From the NCBI GenBank assembly GCA_003135495.1, contig PLBX01000152.1, positions 1 through 6,388 on the forward strand: DNA of 6,388 bases, read 5' to 3'. Positions 1-5,696 of the stretch are shown here, in pieces; the first letter of the stretch is position 1, and each line of letters begins with the position of its first letter. The stretch comes from Acidobacteriaceae bacterium (GTDB lineage: Bacteria; Acidobacteriota; Terriglobia; Terriglobales; Acidobacteriaceae). The translations under genes were made by a program, and so were the position numbers. Under the pieces are notes generated by a model that saw only the letters and a program-made list of their open reading frames with translations, was not told where the DNA came from and searched no databases.

Positions 1-59
1 ACGATCAATATTTAGCTATCGAACTGCAACGACGAACCTGGAAGCGATTCGAAATTTAG
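1..59 (+). CDS. Possible 3' end of an upstream oxidase-operon gene (partial)
   Basis: The frame starting at base 3 is open from the window edge and stops at TAG 57-59. It encodes about 18 residues (DQYLAIELQRRTWKRFEI). The stop overlaps the Shine-Dalgarno sequence of the next gene, as expected for tightly packed, translationally coupled operon genes. By context it would be the tail of another oxidase subunit, but 18 residues cannot identify a family. A second frame, starting at base 2, is also open but runs straight into subunit III. Frame choice is therefore inference. Confidence 0.35.
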   Translation, partial: DQYLAIELQRRTWKRFEI

Positions 60-63
60 GAGG
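58..63 (+). promoter_or_regulatory. Shine-Dalgarno site for subunit III
   Basis: A perfect AGGAGG lies 4 bases before the GTG at 68-70. It supports that GTG as the start, even though the reading frame is open further upstream. The spacing is a little short. An in-frame ATG at 89 is the alternative start, but only a weak GCGG (77-80) precedes it. Confidence 0.7.
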
Positions 64-67
64 CGCC

Positions 68-688
68 GTGAGCCAAGCGGATTTGACCATGGAAGGACAT
101 TCGACAGCTCCGATGGCGGGGCCGATATTCTCCATTCCCACCAAGAAGTTTGCGATGTGGCTGTTCATCATTGCGGACACAATGACGTTTGCTGCCTGCC
201 TCGTTGCCTACGGCTTCTTGCGCAACGGCACTCCTGACTGGCCGAGGCCCTTCCACAGCATTACCAATGTCGCCGTCATGACATTGGTCCTTCTGACCAG
301 CAGTTTGACCATGCTGACCGGGTTGCGTGCCGCGCACGCCGGAGACAAGCCCCGTGCCTTCCGCTGGGTCATGATCACCGCTCTCCTCGGAATCGTTTTT
401 GCGGCGCTCCACATCCGCGAGTGGCTTGGCCTTATCGATGAAGGCATGCGCATGTTCAAGAACCCGTGGGGAACAGGATTGTTCGGAGCTTCATTTTTTA
501 CCATCACCGGCTTACACCTTACCCACGTGGTGAGCGGAATAGTTGCTCTTCTTGCGGTTGGCGTGAGATACAAGAGCGGCCGCTATAATGCCGACGATAT
601 CGAGGTTCTCGGTCTTTATTGGCACTTCGTAGATTTGGTTTGGATGTTTGTCGTACCGTTAGTCTACCTGTTGAATCTTAGCCACTAG
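68..688 (+). CDS. Heme-copper (cytochrome c) oxidase subunit III
   Basis: This is a 206-residue integral membrane protein of the COX3/CyoC family. It is an accessory subunit of the proton-pumping terminal oxidase in the cytoplasmic membrane, where it stabilises subunit I and supports sustained turnover. The five hydrophobic segments (about residues 28-50, 66-86, 99-117, 139-165 and 182-204) fit the short five-helix bacterial form. Family signatures are the helix 1 motif MWLFIIADTMTF (30-41), the FFTITGLHLTHVVSG block (143-157) and the C-terminal GLYWHFVDLVW (182-192). Residue 37 is Asp where many cytochrome c oxidase subunits III have Glu; quinol-oxidase CyoC proteins also have Asp there, so this is not alarming. 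The GTG start is chosen for the strong AGGAGG. Subunit IV follows 26 bases later. The sequence does not settle whether the donor is cytochrome c or quinol. Confidence 0.93.
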   Translation: MSQADLTMEGHSTAPMAGPIFSIPTKKFAMWLFIIADTMTFAACLVAYGFLRNGTPDWPRPFHSITNVAVMTLVLLTSSLTMLTGLRAAHAGDKPRAFRWVMITALLGIVFAALHIREWLGLIDEGMRMFKNPWGTGLFGASFFTITGLHLTHVVSGIVALLAVGVRYKSGRYNADDIEVLGLYWHFVDLVWMFVVPLVYLLNLSH

Positions 689-714
689 ATCAAGAACTTA
701 CGGAGCGGAATGAT

Positions 715-1035
715 ATGGCAACCATTGAAACACATAAGAGCAGTGGGATTGGTAGGGACCTCGTCGTTTACATTTGTTTGCTGGTTCTCGCAGGCGTGCA
801 ATTCCTGATCGCCTATCAGAACATCAGTACTTCGCAAATGTTTGTTCGCATGCTGGCGGTGGCCTGCATTGAGGCTGGCATCGCCGTCTTATTCTTTATG
901 CATCTTTGGTCGGAAAAGCGAGCTTTCCTGGTCTTTGTAATCGTGTTTACGATTTCCGTTCTACTTGGAATGCAGTACGGCTGGACCGATAGCACCCGTA
1001 TGGTTGACGGCGCGCCTTTTTCAAAAGTGCAGTAA
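715..1035 (+). CDS. Cytochrome c oxidase subunit IV (prokaryotic COX4/CyoD-like)
   Basis: This is a 106-residue membrane protein of the prokaryotic COX4 type, a small subunit that packs against subunits I and III of the terminal oxidase. Three hydrophobic helices are visible (about residues 15-34, 42-62 and 68-88). The family hallmark FFMHL sits at 60-64, after a helix containing LAVACIEAGIAVLF and before a charged SEKRA loop. Length and topology are normal for the family. The ATG at 715 has GGAG at 702-705 upstream. An overlapping ATG at 710 is out of frame. The gene follows subunit III by 26 bases, so co-transcription is likely. The C-terminal 20 residues are soluble and not recognisable. 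Confidence 0.9.
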   Translation: MATIETHKSSGIGRDLVVYICLLVLAGVQFLIAYQNISTSQMFVRMLAVACIEAGIAVLFFMHLWSEKRAFLVFVIVFTISVLLGMQYGWTDSTRMVDGAPFSKVQ

Positions 1036-1085
1036 CTAGCGCGCGTGGGCTACGATGTGTTTTCAGAAATGAGAGAGCGGTAGTT

Positions 1086-1382
1086 ATGGCGAAGTATAAG
1101 TCCGTTTTCAGATTGGAAAGACCGCTTCTGCTGATGGGCATCGCGCTCACGGCAATGGTTACCTTGGCCGCTCCTCCGGCGGCATTCTCCCAAAGCTGCG
1201 CCCTTTGTTACACCCAGGCTGCGTCAGCTGGCGCCCGAATGATCCAAGCTCTGCAAAGTGGAATTCTGATTCTGATTGTTCCTCCTACATTGCTGTCGGT
1301 CTGCATGATTTTCGTTATGAGGCACAAGAGCAATCAATTCAGGCAGGCCGAGAGTGAAACTGAGTCTGAGCGGCCCTGGTAG
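1086..1382 (+). CDS. Small exported membrane protein with CxxC motif, oxidase-operon associated
   Basis: This is a 98-residue protein of unknown function. Residues 13-33 form a hydrophobic signal-like segment ending PPAAFSQ, with a plausible signal-peptidase site near 33-36. Directly after it comes SCALCYTQAASAG (37-49), which carries the pair C38/C41. A second hydrophobic helix spans about 57-78, and a charged, hydrophilic tail ends the protein. The predicted form is a single-pass protein with the CxxC outside the cytoplasmic membrane and the tail inside. I recall similar short proteins (C-x-x-C-Y, then A-L-Q-x-G-I-L-I-L and P-P) beside oxidase genes in Acidobacteriota, but could not search. 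The gene lies 50 bases after subunit IV in the same orientation. Copper handling, heme or redox assembly of the oxidase is possible from position and the CxxC, but that is inference. The start has only a weak GAGAG (1071-1075) upstream. Confidence 0.75.
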   Translation: MAKYKSVFRLERPLLLMGIALTAMVTLAAPPAAFSQSCALCYTQAASAGARMIQALQSGILILIVPPTLLSVCMIFVMRHKSNQFRQAESETESERPW

Positions 1383-1420
1383 CACTTATTGAGTGGTGCA
1401 GCGCCAGACCTTTCTTTTGT
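1382..1420 (+). terminator. Weak candidate terminator after the oxidase operon
   Basis: Beginning in the stop codon, GCAC (1382-1385) can pair with GTGC (1396-1399), or alternatively CACT (1383-1386) with AGTG (1392-1395). A T-rich stretch, TTTCTTTTG, follows about a dozen bases later. The stems have only four pairs and the T-tract is displaced, so this is a poor intrinsic terminator. It is listed because it fills the 60-base gap between two convergent genes, where termination is expected. Confidence 0.2.
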
Positions 1421-1442
1421 TGCCAGTATCTTGCCTCCGAGG

Positions 1443-2807
1443 TTACTTTTGCCGGCAGTTATTTGGTGCAGGGTAACCGGCAAATCGCGCTTTGATCCAA
1501 CTTATCTGATCTCCGGCTGACGCCCCCATCACGCCGCTGGAGTCAAGATTGGGATACTTCAAGAAAAGAACCCTATCTCCCTGCTTACACAGGCGGGCGA
1601 CGGTAATCGCGGTCATTTCCACTGGAACGTTCGGGTCTATCTCACCGCTAATCACGAGCAGCGGGCCCTGTGCAGCGTTCAAGCCAGGATTGTTTCCGGC
1701 GAAAAACTCTTTCACAAACCGATTATTATTCCAGCCCGGTTTCATCATTTCCTGAGGGAGCTCCAAGTGCGCGTCTGATGCGCAACTCTCACTCGCGTGC
1801 TTGTAGGCGAAGAGGGCTTTGTCTGTTAGTATCTCCGTCGCTTTGAACTCTGGGTAAAGGTTTTCCAGCGTGGACACAAGGCTCAGCAGTGATCGGCCTG
1901 AAGAATCCGTTGCTGAGCGCTCGTAGACCTGCTGTGATTCAGCTAAGCCCGAAGTTGCGACGCTGCCCATGTAGTTGGGGTCCCGCATTTCGTTTTCTGC
2001 TATGCCTATACTCGCTAAAGCCCCTTCAAAGGCTCCCACGGCGATCCATTTGGCCCCAATCTCTCTAACTGCAGAGCGCGCTGCTGTAACCGAATAAATA
2101 ACATCCAGCGCGTTTGACTGCATGTCCACTACTGACTTGCCGGAGTCGGCTCCCAGTCCAGCATAGTCAGTCGCAACGACGGCATAGCCAAGATTGGCGT
2201 ACATCGCGAGCAAAGGGCCGACGCCCAAATTCCTCATTAAGGAGGGAGCACATTGCCGCGCCGCTCCTCTAAACTCATGCGCCCACGCAATGATCGGCCA
2301 TCCGCTGGCAGGGGGCTTGCCGTCAGGAATTAGAACCACTCCCGAAACCGCCACATCTTCGCCACGCGACGTCCGGGAATGATAGAGCAATCGCAAAACG
2401 GATAACTCGTAGGGAAGGCTGTATTGATTGCTCGTTTCCGAACGTATCAATTCGCCGGGCTTGCCCATCGGTAGCGGACGGGGCGCATCGTAAAAGCTGG
2501 TCAGCGGAAGGGTAACAGGTGGATGAGCTAGCTTTGTTGGTTTAGCGGTTTCGGCATCGGGCAGTTCTTCCCCGAGAGTTACTCTGGCTGACATGGCAAC
2601 TAGAAGCAGTATTGCAATGAGAAAGCTTCGGACGCTGATATCAATGGTGATAACAATGGTGGAACTGGCGAGATCAGGATTTAATGCAGGAAAGATGCGC
2701 CGTATCATCATGGTGTCCGTAGCGGATGTTATCACTTCAACGCTCCTGCAGGTTACAGCCGAATGCCAGAATTTGTCTCCGGCGGGATGATTACCGAAAT
2801 CAGACAC
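1443..2807 (-). CDS. Secreted alpha/beta-hydrolase, secretory-lipase (LIP) type, catalytic residues apparently lost
   Basis: Up to 454 residues are encoded from GTG 2807. ATG 2711 (residue 33) is an equally plausible start, giving 422 residues. Residues 59-79 form a signal-peptide core ending near SARVTLGEE, so export is likely. The fold matches secretory lipases: IIAWAHEFRGAARQCAPS (172-189), GYAVVATDYAGLG (207-219), the nucleophile-elbow region WIAVGAFEGA (254-263), the acid-loop region LLVISGEIDPNVP (383-395), and a C-terminal YPNLDSSGVMGAS (418-430) with WIKARFAG. The expected G-x-S-x-G reads G258-A-F260-E-G262, so Phe replaces the nucleophile. The His expected after D422 is Ser423. The oxyanion-hole motif, usually H-x-T-T-G, reads HEFRG. 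Asp391 remains. The frame is uninterrupted. It is either a non-catalytic member of the family or an enzyme with relocated residues. It is convergent with the oxidase operon and divergent from the gene at 2970. No good Shine-Dalgarno site marks either start. Confidence 0.8.
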   Translation of the reverse strand: MSDFGNHPAGDKFWHSAVTCRSVEVITSATDTMMIRRIFPALNPDLASSTIVITIDISVRSFLIAILLLVAMSARVTLGEELPDAETAKPTKLAHPPVTLPLTSFYDAPRPLPMGKPGELIRSETSNQYSLPYELSVLRLLYHSRTSRGEDVAVSGVVLIPDGKPPASGWPIIAWAHEFRGAARQCAPSLMRNLGVGPLLAMYANLGYAVVATDYAGLGADSGKSVVDMQSNALDVIYSVTAARSAVREIGAKWIAVGAFEGALASIGIAENEMRDPNYMGSVATSGLAESQQVYERSATDSSGRSLLSLVSTLENLYPEFKATEILTDKALFAYKHASESCASDAHLELPQEMMKPGWNNNRFVKEFFAGNNPGLNAAQGPLLVISGEIDPNVPVEMTAITVARLCKQGDRVLFLKYPNLDSSGVMGASAGDQISWIKARFAGYPAPNNCRQK

Positions 2808-2814
2808 CTAGACC

Positions 2815-2833
2815 TGACCGTTGGAGTGACCGT
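2815..2833. repeat. Direct repeat TGACCGT in divergent intergenic region
   Basis: TGACCGT occurs at 2815-2821 and again at 2827-2833, 12 bases start to start (roughly one helical turn). It lies just upstream of the GTG start of the hydrolase. This spacing could suit a dimeric regulator bound on one DNA face, but two 7-base copies can arise by chance. Confidence 0.25.
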
Positions 2834-2851
2834 CTTTGGTTGTGAGAGAAA

Positions 2852-2895
2852 GGGCAGTAAGTCTTGCCCAGAGCGGGATTCCATTCATAAATGGG
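2852..2895. repeat. Two short inverted repeats between divergent genes
   Basis: GGGCA (2852-2856) pairs with TGCCC (2865-2869) across 8 bases. CCATT (2881-2885) pairs with AATGG (2890-2894) across 4 bases. They sit in the middle of the 162-base region between the hydrolase GTG start and the gene at 2970. Apart from these, the TGACCGT repeat and the promoter at 2936, I see nothing in that region. An operator role is possible but unsupported. Confidence 0.2.
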
Positions 2896-2935
2896 AAATT
2901 GCGACGGTTATTCAGAGATCTGACTAAGAACTCCG

Positions 2936-2963
2936 TTGATGTCAAATTTCGCGGTGATAAAAT
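2936..2963 (+). promoter_or_regulatory. Candidate sigma-70-type promoter for the 81-residue basic protein
   Basis: TTGATG (2936-2941) resembles a -35 box. It is followed after 16 bases by TAAAAT (2958-2963), five of six matches to the -10 consensus. Transcription starting seven bases past the -10 would begin at 2970, the A of the start codon, so the message could be leaderless. An alternative is that GGTGAT (2953-2958), which overlaps the -10, serves as a distant Shine-Dalgarno site for a transcript from elsewhere. Confidence 0.45.
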
Positions 2964-2969
2964 CATCTT

Positions 2970-3215
2970 ATGGCAAAGACACTAATCGAAACTGTAGTGA
3001 AACAGCTTCAACACGAACGCGCGCGACTTGAAAGCGAACTTCATCGCGTGAGCGCGGCTCTAACTACTTTCGGCCAGGTCTACCTGAATGGACCGAAACG
3101 TGGCTCAGTAAGAACGGGCGGCAAGAGAACGATTTCAGCTGCCGGCCGCAAGAGAATTGCAGCCGCACAGAAAGCCCGCTGGGCAAAAGTTAGAGCAGCT
3201 AGGAAAAACAAGTAG
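2970..3215 (+). CDS. Small basic protein with helical N-terminus and Lys/Arg/Ala-rich C-terminal motif
   Basis: This is an 81-residue soluble protein of unknown function. Residues 5-38 should form a long amphipathic helix or short coiled coil (leucine, valine and charged residues in heptad-like spacing), suitable for dimerisation. Residues 43-81 are strongly basic. They contain GGKRTISAAGRKRIAAAQKARW (50-71 region), in which Ser-Ala-Ala-Gly-Arg-Lys leads into an Ala/Lys/Arg helix ending in Trp71-Ala-Lys. The same type of C-terminal motif occurs, as I recall, in many short hypothetical proteins of Acidobacteriota and resembles small nucleic-acid-binding tails (NUMOD3-like). Binding of DNA or RNA is inference from charge and pattern. 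The ATG at 2970 has no well-spaced Shine-Dalgarno site and lies where transcription is predicted to start. No partner gene is adjacent: the hydrolase is divergent and the aldolase is convergent. Confidence 0.75.
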   Translation: MAKTLIETVVKQLQHERARLESELHRVSAALTTFGQVYLNGPKRGSVRTGGKRTISAAGRKRIAAAQKARWAKVRAARKNK

Positions 3216-3226
3216 CACTTATGGCG

Positions 3227-3260
3227 GGTGGGTGCTCTGCACGCCACCGGTTGCGCCGGT
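3227..3260. terminator. Strong GC-rich hairpin, with overlapping alternative stem, after the basic-protein gene
   Basis: GGTGGGTGC (3227-3235) pairs with GCACGCCACC (3239-3248), giving nine pairs with one bulged G (3243) and a TCT loop. ACCGG (3246-3250) can pair with CCGGT (3256-3260) and shares bases 3246-3248 with the first stem, so the two exclude each other. The position 12 bases after the TAG stop and before a convergent gene suggests transcript termination or 3'-end protection. No T-tract follows on either strand, so it is not a textbook intrinsic terminator. Confidence 0.4.
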
Positions 3261-3270
3261 TCGTCGGATC

Positions 3271-3302
3271 TGAAGCATTGACTAACCCCAAGTTAGGCTT
3301 CA
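3271..3302 (-). terminator. Hairpin overlapping the stop codon of the threonine aldolase gene
   Basis: CTAAC (3282-3286) pairs with GTTAG (3292-3296) around a CCCAA loop. TGAAGC (3271-3276) pairs with GCTTCA (3297-3302). Together these make 11 pairs with a one-sided five-base bulge (3277-3281). On the minus strand the structure begins with the TGA stop of the aldolase gene. No T-tract follows, so its role as terminator or mRNA 3' stabiliser is uncertain. Confidence 0.35.
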
Positions 3303-4343
3303 GTTCCGCACGGATCCCATCACCGCCCCAACGAATTTTGCAAACTCCTTAACGTCATCCTCGGTTGTATCGAACGAGCACATCCAACGCGCAACCGAGT
3401 CTTCCTCGCTCCAAACATAGAAAAAATAACGTTCCTTTATTTTATCGATCGCTTCCCGCGGAAGCTGCGCGAATACCCCATTAGCCTGTACCGGGTACAC
3501 GATCTTAATGCCTGGAATCTTTTTGACTTCCTGCTCCAATAGGCGCGCCATCCCGTTTGCATGCTCCGCGTTGCGCCGCCATAAGTCGTTAGTCAGGAGC
3601 GCCTCCATTTGCGCCGACATATACCGCATCTTCGACGCCAATTGCATTCCTTGTTTGCGCACGAATAAAAAATCCTGCGACAGTTCGGGACGGAAGAAGA
3701 CCACCGCTTCCACTCCCATTAACCCATTCTTAGTTCCTCCAAAGGAGAGCACATCTACTCCCAAATCCCGCGTGGCTTGTTTCAGGGTAAGTCGCTGGGC
3801 CGCCACCGCATTTGAAATCCGCGCGCCATCCATGTGCAGGAACATGTTGCGCTGGTGCGCAAATTTCGCCAGTTGTTCGATCTCGGCAGGGTCATATACG
3901 GTGCCCATCTCGGTCGACTGGGTAATTGAAATAACCCGCGGCTGGACGTGATGCTGGTCTCCAATGCCGTGATAAGCCTGCGCCACCGTCTCTGCCGTTA
4001 GTTTTCCCCCTGGAGCGGGAAGAGGCACTAACTTGCATCCGGTAAACTTCTCGGGCGCCCCGCATTCATCTGTATAAATATGAGACAGTTCCGGGCAGAG
4101 TACTGCGTGATAGGGCCTCGTCAATGCCTGCAAGCTCAAGACGTTCGCCGCTGTTCCGTTGAAAACAAAGAAGACTTCAACGTCTGCTCCAAATTGTTCC
4201 CGGAATTTTCCCACAGCAGATTCCGTGTGCGGATCATCGCCATATCCCACGGCATGTCCTTCATTGGCGCGCCGGATCGCCTCTAATACTTCGGGATGCA
4301 CGGTGGCATTGTTATCACTGGCAAAACTTCGGATCGGTTTCAT
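3300..4343 (-). CDS. ltaE: Low-specificity L-threonine aldolase (PLP-dependent)
   Basis: This is a 347-residue cytosolic enzyme of the fold-type I PLP threonine aldolase/beta-eliminating lyase family. It cleaves L-threonine or L-allo-threonine to glycine and acetaldehyde. Visible signatures: SFASDNNATVHPEVLEAI (6-23), the PLP-phosphate region VFFVFNGTAANV (57-68), ELSHIYTDECGAPE (85-98) with His88 in the usual ring-stacking position, HMDGARISNA (170-179) with Asp172 and Arg175 contacting the cofactor, and the Schiff-base lysine K205 in SFGGTKNG (200-207). Length is normal for the family. The frame stays open 225 codons further upstream across the efflux adaptor gene, but family homology starts at MKPIRSFASD, so ATG 4343 (or GTG 4346) is chosen. 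No Shine-Dalgarno site is close. Stereospecificity cannot be read from the sequence. The gene is divergent from the efflux operon and convergent with the basic-protein gene. Confidence 0.92.
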   Translation of the reverse strand: MKPIRSFASDNNATVHPEVLEAIRRANEGHAVGYGDDPHTESAVGKFREQFGADVEVFFVFNGTAANVLSLQALTRPYHAVLCPELSHIYTDECGAPEKFTGCKLVPLPAPGGKLTAETVAQAYHGIGDQHHVQPRVISITQSTEMGTVYDPAEIEQLAKFAHQRNMFLHMDGARISNAVAAQRLTLKQATRDLGVDVLSFGGTKNGLMGVEAVVFFRPELSQDFLFVRKQGMQLASKMRYMSAQMEALLTNDLWRRNAEHANGMARLLEQEVKKIPGIKIVYPVQANGVFAQLPREAIDKIKERYFFYVWSEEDSVARWMCSFDTTEDDVKEFAKFVGAVMGSVRN

Positions 4344-4535
4344 CACAAAACAATTTAGCAGAAGCGGAAATTCTTCGGAGCCTCCAGCCTTTCCGTTGAA
4401 TCTATATGTATGCTCTAGTATTGCTGCAGTGGGGTACCGCGGCGAAACGTGCAAAGTCTTATAGCTTGTGCTGTGGCTGGCAATCCAGAATTTTGGGTTT
4501 TTTGGGGCGCTTGAGATTTGCGTCGGAAATAATTT
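4344..4535. other. Divergent intergenic region between threonine aldolase and efflux adaptor
   Basis: These 192 bases must hold promoters for both directions. I could not find a convincing -35/-10 pair on either strand. AT-rich candidate -10 areas are around 4400-4412 for the aldolase direction and 4457-4462 for the efflux direction. A T6 run after GGG at about 4498-4503 follows only a four-pair stem (CTGG/CCAG) and is not counted as a terminator. No regulator gene or clear operator palindrome is present. Confidence 0.4.
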
Positions 4536-5648
4536 ATGTCTAAATTCAACGGAACGATGCCACCTCTGATTCTGCCGGGAGCACTTCTGGCCTTGATATT
4601 GGCGGTTGCCGGATGCGGCAACAGCAAGAACGCCAAGGCGGCGGCGCCGCAGGCCATGCCGGTCAAAGTCGAAACTGCAAAAGCTCAAAAAGTCGACGAC
4701 ACCACCGACTATGTCGCCACGCTCAAGTCGCGCGACTCCGCCGTGGTTATGCCGCAGGTCGAAGGAATCATCACGCAAATCTTTGTCCACTCTGGCGAAC
4801 ACGTTGCCGCTGGAACTGCCATGATGCAGATTGATCCCGAGAAGCAGCAGGCCACCGTAAAGAGCCAGGAGAGCGCCACTGCCGCGCAGGTCGCTCAACT
4901 GAAATGGGCGCAGCAAAATTATGATCGTGTGAGCGGCCTGGCCAGCGCGGGCGTGGTGAGCAAGCAGGAGCTTGACCAGGCGCGAGCAACGCTGGATGCA
5001 GCCGAGGCGCAAAGGCATTCACTCGACGCGCAGGTCAATGAACAAACAGTGCAATTGCATTATTACAAGGTGGTCGCGCCGCGCGCTGGCATCGTGGGTG
5101 ACGTTCCGGTGCGGGTCGGTGATCGGGTCGTAACCACCACGTTGCTTACTACCGTAGACCGTCCGGGGAGCCTGGAGGCGTATATTTACGTTCCCGTTGA
5201 AAAGTCATCCCAATTGAAAATGAATCTTCCCGTGCAGATCGTCGACGGCTCCGGCAATTTACTCGCCAGCAGTCGCGTGACATTCATCTCGCCGCAGGTT
5301 GATACCACAACTCAAACCATCTTGGCGAAAGCGACCATTGCGAACTCGAATGACAGCTTGCGCAATGCTCAATTTATTCGCGCGCGAGTGGTCTGGGGAA
5401 GTGAGCAGAAGCCAGTCGTTCCGATTCTCGCCGTCTCCAGAATTGGCGGCGTATATTTCGCTTTTGTGGCCGAGCCCGATCAAAAAGGTGGATACGTAGT
5501 CCACCAGAAGCCGCTTCAGATAGGCCAAATCGTCGGTAACAATTATGTCGTGCTTGATGGAGTGAAGCCTGGAGACAAAGTTGTCATCTCCGGAACGCAG
5601 TTTCTAATCGACGGTGTGCCAGTAGTCCCACAGGAAAGCAGCAGCTAA
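4536..5648 (+). CDS. RND efflux periplasmic adaptor lipoprotein (membrane fusion protein, AcrA/MexA type)
   Basis: This is a 370-residue HlyD/AcrA-family adaptor that bridges the inner-membrane RND pump and an outer-membrane channel. Residues 10-26 are a hydrophobic signal ending in the lipobox V-A-G-C27, so lipidation at Cys27 and periplasmic anchoring are likely. Domains in order: membrane-proximal strand (42-64), first half of the lipoyl domain with VMPQVEGIITQIFVHSGEHV (about 70-104), alpha-helical hairpin rich in Ala/Gln/Glu (105-170, with SAGVVSKQELDQARATLDAA), second lipoyl half YYKVVAPRAGIVGDVPVRVGD (176-196), beta-barrel (206-290), and C-terminal membrane-proximal domain (291-365, DGVKPGDKVVISG). 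Length is typical. GGAA (4525-4528) lies 7 bases before the ATG. The pump gene follows directly in the same orientation. The substrate cannot be inferred. Confidence 0.93.
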   Translation: MSKFNGTMPPLILPGALLALILAVAGCGNSKNAKAAAPQAMPVKVETAKAQKVDDTTDYVATLKSRDSAVVMPQVEGIITQIFVHSGEHVAAGTAMMQIDPEKQQATVKSQESATAAQVAQLKWAQQNYDRVSGLASAGVVSKQELDQARATLDAAEAQRHSLDAQVNEQTVQLHYYKVVAPRAGIVGDVPVRVGDRVVTTTLLTTVDRPGSLEAYIYVPVEKSSQLKMNLPVQIVDGSGNLLASSRVTFISPQVDTTTQTILAKATIANSNDSLRNAQFIRARVVWGSEQKPVVPILAVSRIGGVYFAFVAEPDQKGGYVVHQKPLQIGQIVGNNYVVLDGVKPGDKVVISGTQFLIDGVPVVPQESSS

Positions 5649-5660
5649 TAAGATATGCGG

Positions 5661-5677
5661 GGCCGTCGTAGGCGGCC
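5661..5677 (+). other. Short hairpin between adaptor and pump genes
   Basis: GGCCG (5661-5665) can pair with CGGCC (5673-5677) around a seven-base loop. The stem sits in the 48-base gap and ends directly before GAGGGA (5678-5683), the best Shine-Dalgarno candidate for the pump. It could modulate pump translation. It is short enough to be chance. Confidence 0.25.
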
Positions 5678-5696
5678 GAGGGACAACTCTTTTCTT

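Noticed and set aside
104..178. Asp37 in place of the usual Glu in helix 1 of subunit III as a lost functional residue
   Set aside because: Quinol-oxidase-type subunits III commonly have Asp at this position, so it is normal variation.
208..573. Minus-strand open frame of 121 codons inside subunit III
   Set aside because: Antisense to a clearly recognised membrane subunit; no family features and no ribosome site.
37..688. Subunit III starting upstream of GTG 68 because the frame is open to the window edge
   Set aside because: No start codon with a ribosome site is visible upstream, and AGGAGG at 58-63 points to GTG 68.
4470..4503. CTGG/CCAG stem followed by T6, resembling a terminator
   Set aside because: The stem has only four pairs and is separated from the T-run. 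It also lies between divergent genes, where no transcript needs to end.
4344..5018. The 225-codon open extension of the aldolase frame upstream, antisense to the efflux adaptor
   Set aside because: Aldolase family similarity begins at ATG 4343. The extension has biased His/Arg/Leu-rich composition typical of an antisense shadow of the well-supported adaptor gene.
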